Shown here: positions 17,064-24,685 of the stretch, piece by piece | Numbering within the stretch: position 1 is the stretch's first letter | Layout of the letters: every line of letters starts with the position of its first letter | Origin: Granulosicoccus sp045110475 | GTDB taxonomy: Bacteria > Pseudomonadota > Gammaproteobacteria > Granulosicoccales > Granulosicoccaceae | DNA length: 64,000 bases | NCBI GenBank assembly: GCA_045110475.1 | Contig: JBGCGC010000005.1 | Coordinates: forward strand, 62,001-126,000 | Direction: 5' to 3' | Translations under genes and position numbers: made by a program | Notes under the pieces: model-generated | Told to the model about the DNA's origin: nothing | What the model saw: only the letters and a program-made list of their open reading frames with translations | The model's database searches: none

Positions 17064-18056
17064 TTACTCGATGGGCCGCGATTTGCCTGCCTTATAGTCC
17101 CGGTAGGCAACCAGCAGCATTGATGTGTCGTCGTCCAGCGGCTCCCACCCTAATTGCCTTTTGGCCTTTGAACAATCAAGCACGCACGTCTCGTCAGCGA
17201 TGAGATATTGCTCGGGATCCATGATCGGTTTGCCGATTACATCAAAAGCACCCAGTACCCACTTGACGAGAAACGCCGGCGTGGGGATGGTAAAAGAGCG
17301 ACTGCCAGCCTCGGTTATCAGGCTCTTGAGCAAGACATTGACCGTCGGGGGATTGCTCGATCCCAGGTTGTAATTTTCATTGGGCATGCCTTTTTCCACT
17401 GCAGCAAGGCAGGCACGAGCGCAATCGGTCACCGAAATAAACTGATAGTAATTACGTCCCGACCCTATGGTCGGTACTGGCAGATTCATGTCTACCAGCT
17501 TGAACAACTTTTCAAGAATACCCAGACGACCATGACCGATGATCAGGCGTGGACGGAACAGTGTGATGTTGAAACCCTTGCCACGGTAGGTGTCGACCAG
17601 TTTTTCGGTCTGGTATTTGGCATCTCCGTAAGGGCCCAGAGGCGCACACGGATGCTCCTCAGTGCGCGGATCTTCAAGTGTGTGGCCGTAAACCATGTCG
17701 GTGGTGTAATACACCATTTTTTTCAGATTGTTTTGCTGCATCCACTCCAGCACGTTTTCGGTACCTGTGTAAAGGGCCTCCCAGAAGTAGTCCTTGCGCT
17801 CAGCCCTTGGCAGTATCGGGACCAGTAACCGGGCAGCAAAGTGGTAGACGACATCGTCGGCACCGACCTCAATCGGGGAAAAGGTAGTCTTGTCCCTGAC
17901 ATCCATCTTCAGATAAGTAACGCCTTCACGATCGTAGTTACCGAACTGCTCTGATTTTTTTTCATCGCAGATAAGTACCTGCTCTCCAGCATCTGCCAGT
18001 AATCGGGTGAGCTCGGTACCGAGGAAGCCATCACCACCGAAGATAATATGTTTCAT
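17064..18056 (-). CDS. NAD-dependent epimerase/dehydratase (extended SDR)
   Basis: Cytoplasmic nucleotide-sugar epimerase or dehydratase of the extended short-chain dehydrogenase family. The N-terminal GGDGFLG binds the cofactor, YTTDMVYG carries the catalytic threonine, and YGDAKYQTEK holds the Tyr-x3-Lys pair (about residues 134-138 from the chosen start). FRPRLIIGHGRLG and the C-terminal LGWEPLDDD fit sugar-nucleotide enzymes. Exact substrate is unknown. The start is ATG 18056, preceded by AGGA. The longer frame gives an unlikely leader. It follows the SMR gene by 40 bases and lies in the arabinofuranose-lipid gene set, so it may act on a sugar used in the same glycan. Confidence 0.85.
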   Translation of the reverse strand: MKHIIFGGDGFLGTELTRLLADAGEQVLICDEKKSEQFGNYDREGVTYLKMDVRDKTTFSPIEVGADDVVYHFAARLLVPILPRAERKDYFWEALYTGTENVLEWMQQNNLKKMVYYTTDMVYGHTLEDPRTEEHPCAPLGPYGDAKYQTEKLVDTYRGKGFNITLFRPRLIIGHGRLGILEKLFKLVDMNLPVPTIGSGRNYYQFISVTDCARACLAAVEKGMPNENYNLGSSNPPTVNVLLKSLITEAGSRSFTIPTPAFLVKWVLGAFDVIGKPIMDPEQYLIADETCVLDCSKAKRQLGWEPLDDDTSMLLVAYRDYKAGKSRPIE

Positions 18057-18096
18057 TCTTTTTCCTGACTTGAAAGTACGAATTTTACAGCGTGAA

Positions 18097-18468
18097 TCAG
18101 CCGCTTTTGGCAACCATGGCCACGCCACATATAATAAAGGCAACCCCGGCAACCCGCCAGAGTCCTACAGATTCTGATAGAAAGTAATGACCATAAAGGG
18201 TGGTCAGCACAAAGGACAGGCCTAGAAAGGGATAGGCAAAACTGATTTCCACACGTGACAGCACAATGAGATGCGATCCCATACTGACAACCATCAGTGC
18301 AAGGCCAGCCACCACGTAAAAGTTTAACGCAACCGAGGGTAAGGCCCCGACGATACCCGCGACATCGAGATCAAACTTCGGAATGGTGGTCATTCCGTGT
18401 TTAAGCGATATCTGCGACAGAAAATTGGTCGCAATGGTAAAGAGGATCAGGGGGATAAAACTGGTCAT
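18097..18468 (-). CDS. Small multidrug-resistance-like membrane protein; candidate lipid-sugar flippase
   Basis: A 123-aa protein with four membrane helices, similar in plan to EmrE and to ArnE/ArnF. Helix 1 contains TIATNFLSQISLKHG in place of the usual EmrE glutamate region, and helix 3 has RVEISFAYPFLGLSFVLTTLYG, a typical SMR/DMT motif. In ArnE/F and related proteins the role is flipping undecaprenyl-phosphate-linked sugars across the inner membrane. Given its place between the DprE2-like gene and an epimerase, flipping polyprenyl-phospho-arabinose is the most attractive role. Drug export is the alternative. The gap to dprE2 is 110 bases and to the epimerase 40. Confidence 0.8.
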   Translation of the reverse strand: MTSFIPLILFTIATNFLSQISLKHGMTTIPKFDLDVAGIVGALPSVALNFYVVAGLALMVVSMGSHLIVLSRVEISFAYPFLGLSFVLTTLYGHYFLSESVGLWRVAGVAFIICGVAMVAKSG

Positions 18469-18578
18469 GGAGATAGCATTCCTTATTTTCGCAATGGATG
18501 TCTTGATGCAATCAGTATTGTCAACACAGGCTGTTCGCAGAGGATCACCTGAGGTCCGATTGAGTTCTGCCGCGCAGG

Positions 18579-19319
18579 CTAGATGCTAAGTTTCTTGAAG
18601 ATGCGCGTTGGAACTTCCCGGATGATGCGCATGATGGGTCGCCAGAACCATGGCGCATAAATGGTGTCCTTGCGCGCCTTCCAGGCATTGACCACCTGCC
18701 CGGCCACCTGCTCAGCCTCCACCCACAGGATGGCGGGTTTTTTCTCTATATCCTGTGTCATCGGGCTGATAAAAAATCCGGGTTTCACCACCAGAACACC
18801 CACCCCCGCCTTGAGCATCCTGCCGCGCAAGCCTTCGCAGAAAACGCTGACCGCGCCCTTGGCAGCGCCATAGATATAATTGGAGCTTCGCCCTCTGTCG
18901 CCAGCCACAGAGCTAATGACAACAAAACTACCCGCCTGTCGCTGCTCACAGAGGTTCGCCAATCGAGTTATCAAAGAGATAGCACTCAATCCATTGGTTA
19001 CCATGGCCGCATGTGTGGCATCCCAGGTGTTTTCGCACAGAGCCTGATCTGGCAGTGAGCCTGCAAAAAACCAGAATGAATCTGCCCCACTCACCTGACT
19101 GACCAGTGACTCATGGCCGTCAAAGTCATCCAGATCGGCTTGTAGCACACTGACATCGGCGCCACGAGCAACTAGATCATCCTTCACCGAGTCCAGCCGT
19201 TGCGGTGAACGACCGACCAGTATCAGCGTATGACCTGCCTCCGCCAGCAATTTGCTGCAGCATTGGGCCAGATGTGAGGTTGCACCAAAAATGGCCACTG
19301 TTTGCTTGCGATCAGACAT
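18579..19319 (-). CDS. DprE2-like decaprenylphosphoryl-2-keto-pentose reductase (SDR)
   Basis: Predicted to reduce the 2-keto polyprenyl-phosphopentose made by the DprE1-like oxidase to polyprenyl-phospho-arabinose using NADH. Classical SDR features are the cofactor site FGATSHLA (about residue 12), the catalytic Ser in VVISSVAGDRGRSSNYIYG and the Tyr-x3-Lys in YGAAKGA. The SVAGDRGR-S-NY block is the hallmark of DprE2 (Rv3791) rather than generic SDRs. The C-terminal FWRPIMRIIREVPTRIFKKL is basic and amphipathic, fitting membrane-surface action as in the mycobacterial enzyme. Its start overlaps the DprE1-like gene by eight bases, so the two subunits are translationally linked. Length of 246 aa is normal. 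Confidence 0.87.
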   Translation of the reverse strand: MSDRKQTVAIFGATSHLAQCCSKLLAEAGHTLILVGRSPQRLDSVKDDLVARGADVSVLQADLDDFDGHESLVSQVSGADSFWFFAGSLPDQALCENTWDATHAAMVTNGLSAISLITRLANLCEQRQAGSFVVISSVAGDRGRSSNYIYGAAKGAVSVFCEGLRGRMLKAGVGVLVVKPGFFISPMTQDIEKKPAILWVEAEQVAGQVVNAWKARKDTIYAPWFWRPIMRIIREVPTRIFKKLSI

Positions 19320-20661
19320 GTTCTATGAGTTCCTTGGGTTTGACGCGTTGCCAGTAATCCGATTGACAGGCAGGATCCGTGTGGCTCATGAACTTGCGCA
19401 CATCGGGAAACGAGGCCTCAAAGGAGGCTGCTGACATCAGGCGATCCTTGGCAGGATAGATTGCACCATCCGCTGCAATAACAATGGCTTCAAGCTCTTT
19501 TAATAATCGCTCAGTGGTGTCGCGACGATAGGCAAAGTCCAGGGCCAGACAAAAACCCGGTCTGGGAAAAGACAGCATGCCCGGTGATGAACTGTCGCCG
19601 AATATCTTCAGAACCGCCAGAAAAGAGCCGAGTCCTGAGCGCCTGATACGCGCCATCACCTCTACAAGTGCTGTCCTTTGATCGGGTGGCACAACAAACT
19701 GAAACTGGTAGAAGCCTTGAACGCCGTAAATCCTGTTCCAATGACCGATTGCATCCAGCGGATAAAAAAGCTTGTCGATTGGTACGGTTTCCTGCCGTCT
19801 GGAAGCACGCGCATTGGCGTAATAGTAAAGCGAATTAAACGCGCTTATTGACAGACGATTAAGGGCGATTGATGGAAAGTTGAACGGCACACTCAGACGG
19901 TTTGTGTCTGTACGACGATAAGCAAGCTCGATCGGCGAATGATTGGCGGCAGTGAATATTCCACGTGCCTCATTGTCACCGGTTGACAGACAATCAAGCC
20001 AGGCAACTGTATATTCGTGCGTGGCTTCATAGGTCTTGCTCAGCTCTATGAATTCATCAAGACCATGAAATGGGATGTTCAGACAATCCATCAGAGGACC
20101 TTTCACCGGTATGAGCGAAATCTCGATTGCGAGCATGAGCCCTGTCAAACCCAGACCACCAATGCTTGCCCGGAAAAGCTCTGAATGACTGTCAGGTGAG
20201 CACTCGAAGATTTCGCCACTGGATCTTAATAAGGTAAGTTGGCGCACGTGCCGACCGAACGAGCCGCGCGCATGATGGTTCTTGCCGTGAACGTCATTAG
20301 CGACTGCACCACCCAGGGTGACAAAGCTTGTCCCCGGACTTACTGGCACACACCAGCCAGCGGGTAACACCAGAGACAGAATATCGCGCATGGTGACGCC
20401 GGGCTGCGCACGCAGTCGACCATTGACCTTGTCAAAATCCAGGATCTTGTTCAAGTAACGGGTATGCACCAGCGTGCCGCTGGAATTGAGGCAACTATCG
20501 CCGTAACTTCGGCCATTGCCAAACGCCAGAAAGCTGTTGGCCCCAGCGCTATCACCCGTGTTGGTATAACGTGCAAAATCTTCAGCTTCACCGGGCCATG
20601 CAGGAGCGATGGCCGCCTGATGTTGTGCTGCAGGCATTCCCCATGATCGGTAAGTGGTCAT
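19312..20661 (-). CDS. DprE1-like decaprenylphosphoryl-ribose 2'-oxidase
   Basis: FAD-dependent oxidase predicted to oxidise C2 of polyprenyl-phospho-ribose. The VAO-type FAD domain contains FGNGRSYGDSCLN (47-59), PVSPGTSFVTLGGAVANDVHG and KNHH (to residue 130), the last matching the flavin-contacting histidine region of DprE1. The C-terminal domain has SFPRPGFCLALDF (364-376) and YPAKD (402-406), whose lysine corresponds to the catalytic Lys418 of the Mycobacterium tuberculosis enzyme. At the place of Cys387, the target of benzothiazinone drugs, I read alanine (residue 373), by alignment from memory. It overlaps DprE2 and follows the UbiA-HAD gene by 10 bases. Length of 449 aa is close to the 461 of the mycobacterial protein. 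Confidence 0.9.
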   Translation of the reverse strand: MTTYRSWGMPAAQHQAAIAPAWPGEAEDFARYTNTGDSAGANSFLAFGNGRSYGDSCLNSSGTLVHTRYLNKILDFDKVNGRLRAQPGVTMRDILSLVLPAGWCVPVSPGTSFVTLGGAVANDVHGKNHHARGSFGRHVRQLTLLRSSGEIFECSPDSHSELFRASIGGLGLTGLMLAIEISLIPVKGPLMDCLNIPFHGLDEFIELSKTYEATHEYTVAWLDCLSTGDNEARGIFTAANHSPIELAYRRTDTNRLSVPFNFPSIALNRLSISAFNSLYYYANARASRRQETVPIDKLFYPLDAIGHWNRIYGVQGFYQFQFVVPPDQRTALVEVMARIRRSGLGSFLAVLKIFGDSSSPGMLSFPRPGFCLALDFAYRRDTTERLLKELEAIVIAADGAIYPAKDRLMSAASFEASFPDVRKFMSHTDPACQSDYWQRVKPKELIEHV

Positions 20662-20671
20662 GGCAATCGGG

Positions 20672-22123
20672 CTAAAGTAAAAATCCGATGGAGACCACCG
20701 CCAGAAAACACGTCAGCGTAAACAGGCTCGCCTTGTCTTTCAACACGTAGACAATGGGATCTTCATCGACCTTGCCACGAGAGGTCATCAGCCACAAACG
20801 CCCGATCCAGTAGAGAAAACCCGGACACAGAATCCATAGCACCTCAGGACGATTATAGTTTTGCAGCACCTTCTCACTATTGATGAACAGCGCAATAACC
20901 AATACAGCTACGTAGCCAGCCGCGACCCCCGCAGATGTCAACAGCGGAAGATCACTGACCGTGTACCCGCGCCCACTGGCGACCTCACGACCTTCGTTGC
21001 GCAGGTTCGTAAGCTCACTGACACGCTTGGCCAGCGCAAAGCTTGTAAAGATGAACACGGAGAATGCCAGCAACCAGAACGAGTGCTCAACCTGAATAAC
21101 CAATGTTCCGCCGATGATTCGTAGCGTATGTAATACAGCAATGGTAATAACGTCGAGAATGACCTCTTTCTTTAGCGCGAACGAATACGCAAGTGTTGTG
21201 ACGAGATAGACCAACATCAAAATAGTGAATGAAGGTGGCAGAAAAACCGCCAGAATAATCGCGCTCAGCAGCAAACTCCCACTGACTATCAGACCCTGCT
21301 TGATCGCGATGCTGCCAGACGCAAGCGGTCTGTGCTGCTTGGTGGAATTTTGTCGATCAGAGGCAAGGTCCAGCAGATCGTTGATGATGTAGGTGGCTGA
21401 TGCCATGAGGCTAAAGGCCAGAAAACCCAGCATGGCAATGGCAAACGATGCGAAGTGCCCCAATTGCTGATCAAGAAACAACGGCACAAGAATAAGCAGG
21501 TTCTTGGTCCACTGATGCAAGCGAACCATCTTGAGTACGCCTCGTAAACCACCCGACTCGTGCGCAAAATTCTTTTCAAAACTGATGTCTGCATAGCGCG
21601 CTTGATGGCTGCTCAATCCGGCAAAATAGGCTTTTCTGGCAGCGGCCCAGACAACCCTGTCGGGTTTGTCATTGCCAATATAGTCAAAGCCTTTTTCACC
21701 ATACTGACTAACTAACAGCTGTTGTTTATCTCGCCCCGTGAGATTGACCGTGTCATCGGATCCATAAGCTTGATCAAACACCGGATAACGCAACTTCATG
21801 GCGTCAGCCACGCGCTGATTACTACCGGTGACCAGTATTACTTGCCGGCTGTCACTGGCCTTGAGCAGATAATCCAGCAATGGCTGGTTAACCGGCAGTG
21901 GCAACTCGCTGACATCAACACGCCGGCTGATTTGCGCCTTGAGATTGGCCTTGCCTCCCAAAACCCACAGCAGCACATTAAATACCAGCCATGGTTGCTT
22001 CTTGAGCAGGCAAAGCACCGACTCGAAAAGCATATCTGTTTTGAGAAACGTGCCGTCCAAATCCACGCACAGTGGAATATTCGGAGCTGTTTCGGACTTG
22101 AGGGACGACATGGAAGTGGACAC
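20672..22123 (-). CDS. HAD phosphatase - UbiA prenyltransferase fusion (DPPR synthase-like)
   Basis: A two-domain inner-membrane enzyme. Residues 15-190 form a HAD hydrolase with motif I CVDLDGTFLKTD (nucleophile Asp21), motif II VTGSN and motif IV YIGNDKPD. Residues 195-483 form a UbiA-type prenyltransferase with about eight helices and the first Asp motif NDLLDLASD (248-256) followed by KQHRPLASG. The second motif lies in KKEVILDVI and LHTLRIIGG, as in 5-phosphoribosyl-pyrophosphate:decaprenyl-phosphate transferase (Rv3806c). Such an enzyme would put 5-phosphoribose on the lipid carrier, and the HAD part could remove the 5-phosphate, a step done by a separate phosphatase in mycobacteria. 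It heads the minus-strand arabinose-lipid set, with a candidate promoter at 22185-22214. Confidence 0.88.
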   Translation of the reverse strand: MSTSMSSLKSETAPNIPLCVDLDGTFLKTDMLFESVLCLLKKQPWLVFNVLLWVLGGKANLKAQISRRVDVSELPLPVNQPLLDYLLKASDSRQVILVTGSNQRVADAMKLRYPVFDQAYGSDDTVNLTGRDKQQLLVSQYGEKGFDYIGNDKPDRVVWAAARKAYFAGLSSHQARYADISFEKNFAHESGGLRGVLKMVRLHQWTKNLLILVPLFLDQQLGHFASFAIAMLGFLAFSLMASATYIINDLLDLASDRQNSTKQHRPLASGSIAIKQGLIVSGSLLLSAIILAVFLPPSFTILMLVYLVTTLAYSFALKKEVILDVITIAVLHTLRIIGGTLVIQVEHSFWLLAFSVFIFTSFALAKRVSELTNLRNEGREVASGRGYTVSDLPLLTSAGVAAGYVAVLVIALFINSEKVLQNYNRPEVLWILCPGFLYWIGRLWLMTSRGKVDEDPIVYVLKDKASLFTLTCFLAVVSIGFLL

Positions 22124-22184
22124 TAGCCAGGATAATCCGCCATTGTATCGCGGCCGGACAGGATTGATGGTGGCACTATTCGCA

Positions 22185-22214
22185 AAAATATTATTAACAC
22201 AAGTTTTCCGTCAA
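22185..22214 (-). promoter_or_regulatory. Candidate promoter of the arabinose-lipid gene set
   Basis: On the minus strand TTGACG (22214-22209) is followed after 18 bases by TATTTT (22190-22185) within an AT-rich patch, about 60 bases upstream of the UbiA-HAD start. The match to a sigma-70 promoter is fair, with a good -35 and a weak -10. Confidence 0.35.
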
Positions 22215-22244
22215 CGTTACGGCGTCCGGTTACCCTGCAACCAG

Positions 22245-22272
22245 ACCGCACACAAATTACCGCACACAAATT
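22245..22272. repeat. Perfect 14-base tandem duplication
   Basis: ACCGCACACAAATT occurs twice with no spacing in the divergent promoter region between the UbiA-HAD gene and the VanZ-like gene. It may be a paired regulator site or a recent slippage event. Confidence 0.6.
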
Positions 22273-22406
22273 CGTTTTTTGAGATTTCCTGAATGTTAAC
22301 TGTCATGTATCTGAGGCAAGGCACACGTTTCGCGTTTAACCTGTCCAGTGCGCACGGCTTACGGCTGTTATTCTGATGATGCGTCAAACACTAGTTGCTC
22401 ACCCGC

Positions 22407-23558
22407 ATGGAATTTAAAAATCTGTCTGACAAGCTCAGGACATCCGGCCCGTTACGCTTACGCAAATTTTTTTTATTCTGCATTTTCCTTGGACTTGCCA
22501 CCCTGCTCACGTGGATTGTCGGTACACAGGACAACCGCTACATCGCACTGGAACATGAAGGGTACGGTGAGATATTCCCGTCGCAACTAAAGCATTGGAC
22601 TAAAGTAGGCGGAAGCAGGCTGGAAGGATCAGACAGGCCCACCATCAGCGTCATTCCCGAATCGGGTGGCAACAGCGGTGCCACGTTTACCATCGCACTG
22701 CCCGAATCACTGCCTCCGGACTATACCTTGATCAGGGTACGCTCAATAGCTGACACACTTATGCGGCCTTCAGATCCCAGTCTGGCAACCGACGCCGGCG
22801 TCCTCTTGCGTCAGCTTGATAAAAACGACCGTATTTTTCAACACCGATGGGTTTCCCGGTTAACCGGGGAATTCAACACGCATCGGGATGAATTCCTGAC
22901 CAGTATTGAACCAAGAACCGCTGCTATCAAGATCAGGTTCTCCAACCGCAAGAGCGATGGCAGCTTTTCACTGGAAAGCGTGCACCTGGACATTGTAAAA
23001 ACTTCACACATATACACCTACGTTGTTTTGCCTTTCCTACTGCTGATGTGGGCAGTCTTATTAGTCATCAGCGCTGTCTATGTAGCAAAAAAGTCAGGGA
23101 GAAAAACAATGCTGGCGCTTGCCTGCATCGTTGCATTTATGCTCCTGGGCATTCTGTTGCCAACCAGCTTGCGAGATCTGGTTGTCAACCCGATCTTCGA
23201 TCAACTGAAAGCTATCGGTCTTGCAGGCAACAATCTGGCAATGGTGCATTATTACAAGGCCGGGCACTTTCTTGTTTTCTTCCTTGTTTCTCTGCTTCTG
23301 TTCTATAACGCCAAAACGCTGGAGATCAGCAAGCTTGAACTATTCGGGGTAATGGCTTTAGTGGCCATAGCCACCGAGGGCGCCCAGCTTCATCTGTTTT
23401 TTCGCTCCACCCGTCCGATGGATATTGTCATCGACATAGCAGGCGTGGCGCTGGCCCTGCTTGTTTATAGAGCCACACACGAAAAACTGAATCGAAGGAA
23501 ACCCGACCGCCCAAAAAGAAGAAAAAGAAAACGTACCAAGCGCAAGGCGTTCGACTAA
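22407..23558 (+). CDS. VanZ-like membrane protein with extracytoplasmic domain
   Basis: The protein has an N-terminal membrane anchor (about 18-42 from the chosen start), then a soluble, probably periplasmic region of about 170 residues rich in beta-type sequence, then a C-terminal membrane domain with about five helices. The C-terminal part shows the VanZ pattern: YYKAGHFLVFFLVSLLLFY, ATEGAQLHLFFRSTRPMDIVID and a final helix, ending in a strongly basic tail (about 25 residues, many Lys/Arg). VanZ-domain proteins occur widely in exopolysaccharide loci, but their biochemical role is unclear. I choose ATG 22407. An in-frame TTG lies 12 bases earlier. It converges with the glycosyltransferase at 23567 with only eight bases between the stops. 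Confidence 0.75.
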   Translation: MEFKNLSDKLRTSGPLRLRKFFLFCIFLGLATLLTWIVGTQDNRYIALEHEGYGEIFPSQLKHWTKVGGSRLEGSDRPTISVIPESGGNSGATFTIALPESLPPDYTLIRVRSIADTLMRPSDPSLATDAGVLLRQLDKNDRIFQHRWVSRLTGEFNTHRDEFLTSIEPRTAAIKIRFSNRKSDGSFSLESVHLDIVKTSHIYTYVVLPFLLLMWAVLLVISAVYVAKKSGRKTMLALACIVAFMLLGILLPTSLRDLVVNPIFDQLKAIGLAGNNLAMVHYYKAGHFLVFFLVSLLLFYNAKTLEISKLELFGVMALVAIATEGAQLHLFFRSTRPMDIVIDIAGVALALLVYRATHEKLNRRKPDRPKRRKRKRTKRKAFD

Positions 23559-23566
23559 GCCAGCTC

Positions 23567-24670
23567 TCACCGCAAAGACGATTCAGGTTCTGAAAGCTGC
23601 GGCACCTTATGCAGAGCATCGTACATCGCAGCCAGTACCTGCTTTTTTTCAATCAGCGGTCTGGCAGCCTCGGATACAAGCTGGCGGTCCACATTAACCA
23701 TCTCGTCTGCGTAGGCCAGGATGGCATCGAAATCGGCGCCACCATCACGATGGTAGGCAAACGAATCGTCAAATATATCGCGGTGTCCCGCGTACACTGG
23801 CAATCCGGCGCGCAGGTATTCCCTGGCTTTTAGAGTATTCCCCTCGGTAAAGCGCTTGCGATGAATACCAAACGTACTCAAGCCGAGGGTGCAACGCGCC
23901 ATGAGCTTATCAACAGCCGGTTTGTCCATATATCCATGAGCAACAAACCTTGCTTCCCGGGACACCTCATCCTGTTGCGATGGACTTAGCCGCCCGACGA
24001 TATGCAGTTTGAAATCACGTTGACATCGTTCTGCGGCGTCAAGCAGCAAATCCAGCCCCATCCATACCGGAAATTCAGAAGAAAGAAATATGAATTCATG
24101 ACAGTCAGGGTCCAGTGCCTGTTGAGGCAACACCGGCGCATCGCCATACACAGCGCCGTTGCCGTAATGAATGACCATTTTTTTGTCGTCGTGTGACCGT
24201 GCCTTCTGATACTCGCCAATTTGATTGGTAACTGCGGCAATGGCACTGGCATGCTTAAGTGCAAAACGGCCGATGACCTGCTCACCTGCAGCCAACAGTC
24301 GGCTGCGAAGATTGCCATTGCCCACAAGTTCATAGACCTCCATGGTGTGATGCATCGTCACCACGGGAATGGGACATGTCTTAATAAACTGATATTGGTA
24401 AGGATCGTATTTGGCATAGCGAACCATGATCAGATCAAACGCAGGAATCTGTTGGGTCAACCAATAATAGTAAGCACGCTTGAATGAGCGATAGCCGTTG
24501 TCAGGCGATCCAGCCACGGTGACGGGACTCTCAGGGTAGGCGTTACACATCATACGTGAGGTCCAGCTGATCCCCAATTCGTCGGCAGCCTGTTGCTCGT
24601 ATTCCATCTGCCGAACTACGCCTACCATGGGAGAGCGCATATGCGCAGCATGTAATACCCTGAGACTCAT
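23567..24670 (-). CDS. Glycosyltransferase, GT4-like (GT-B fold)
   Basis: Cytoplasmic sugar transferase for repeat-unit assembly. The N-terminal half is a GT-B acceptor domain starting RVLHAAHMRSPMVGVVRQM. The C-terminal half has the GT4 pattern FIFLSSEFPVWMGLDLLLDA, KLHIVGRLS and the donor-binding area GIHRKRFTEGNTLKAREYLRAGLPVYAG, where Glu and the following Lys/Arg are typical of retaining GT4 enzymes. Length of 367 aa is normal. The upstream neighbour on the same strand is another GT4, 15 bases away, so the two are cotranscribed. Donor and acceptor cannot be assigned from sequence. Confidence 0.83.
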   Translation of the reverse strand: MSLRVLHAAHMRSPMVGVVRQMEYEQQAADELGISWTSRMMCNAYPESPVTVAGSPDNGYRSFKRAYYYWLTQQIPAFDLIMVRYAKYDPYQYQFIKTCPIPVVTMHHTMEVYELVGNGNLRSRLLAAGEQVIGRFALKHASAIAAVTNQIGEYQKARSHDDKKMVIHYGNGAVYGDAPVLPQQALDPDCHEFIFLSSEFPVWMGLDLLLDAAERCQRDFKLHIVGRLSPSQQDEVSREARFVAHGYMDKPAVDKLMARCTLGLSTFGIHRKRFTEGNTLKAREYLRAGLPVYAGHRDIFDDSFAYHRDGGADFDAILAYADEMVNVDRQLVSEAARPLIEKKQVLAAMYDALHKVPQLSEPESSLR

Positions 24671-24685
24671 TAATGCTAATTCCTG

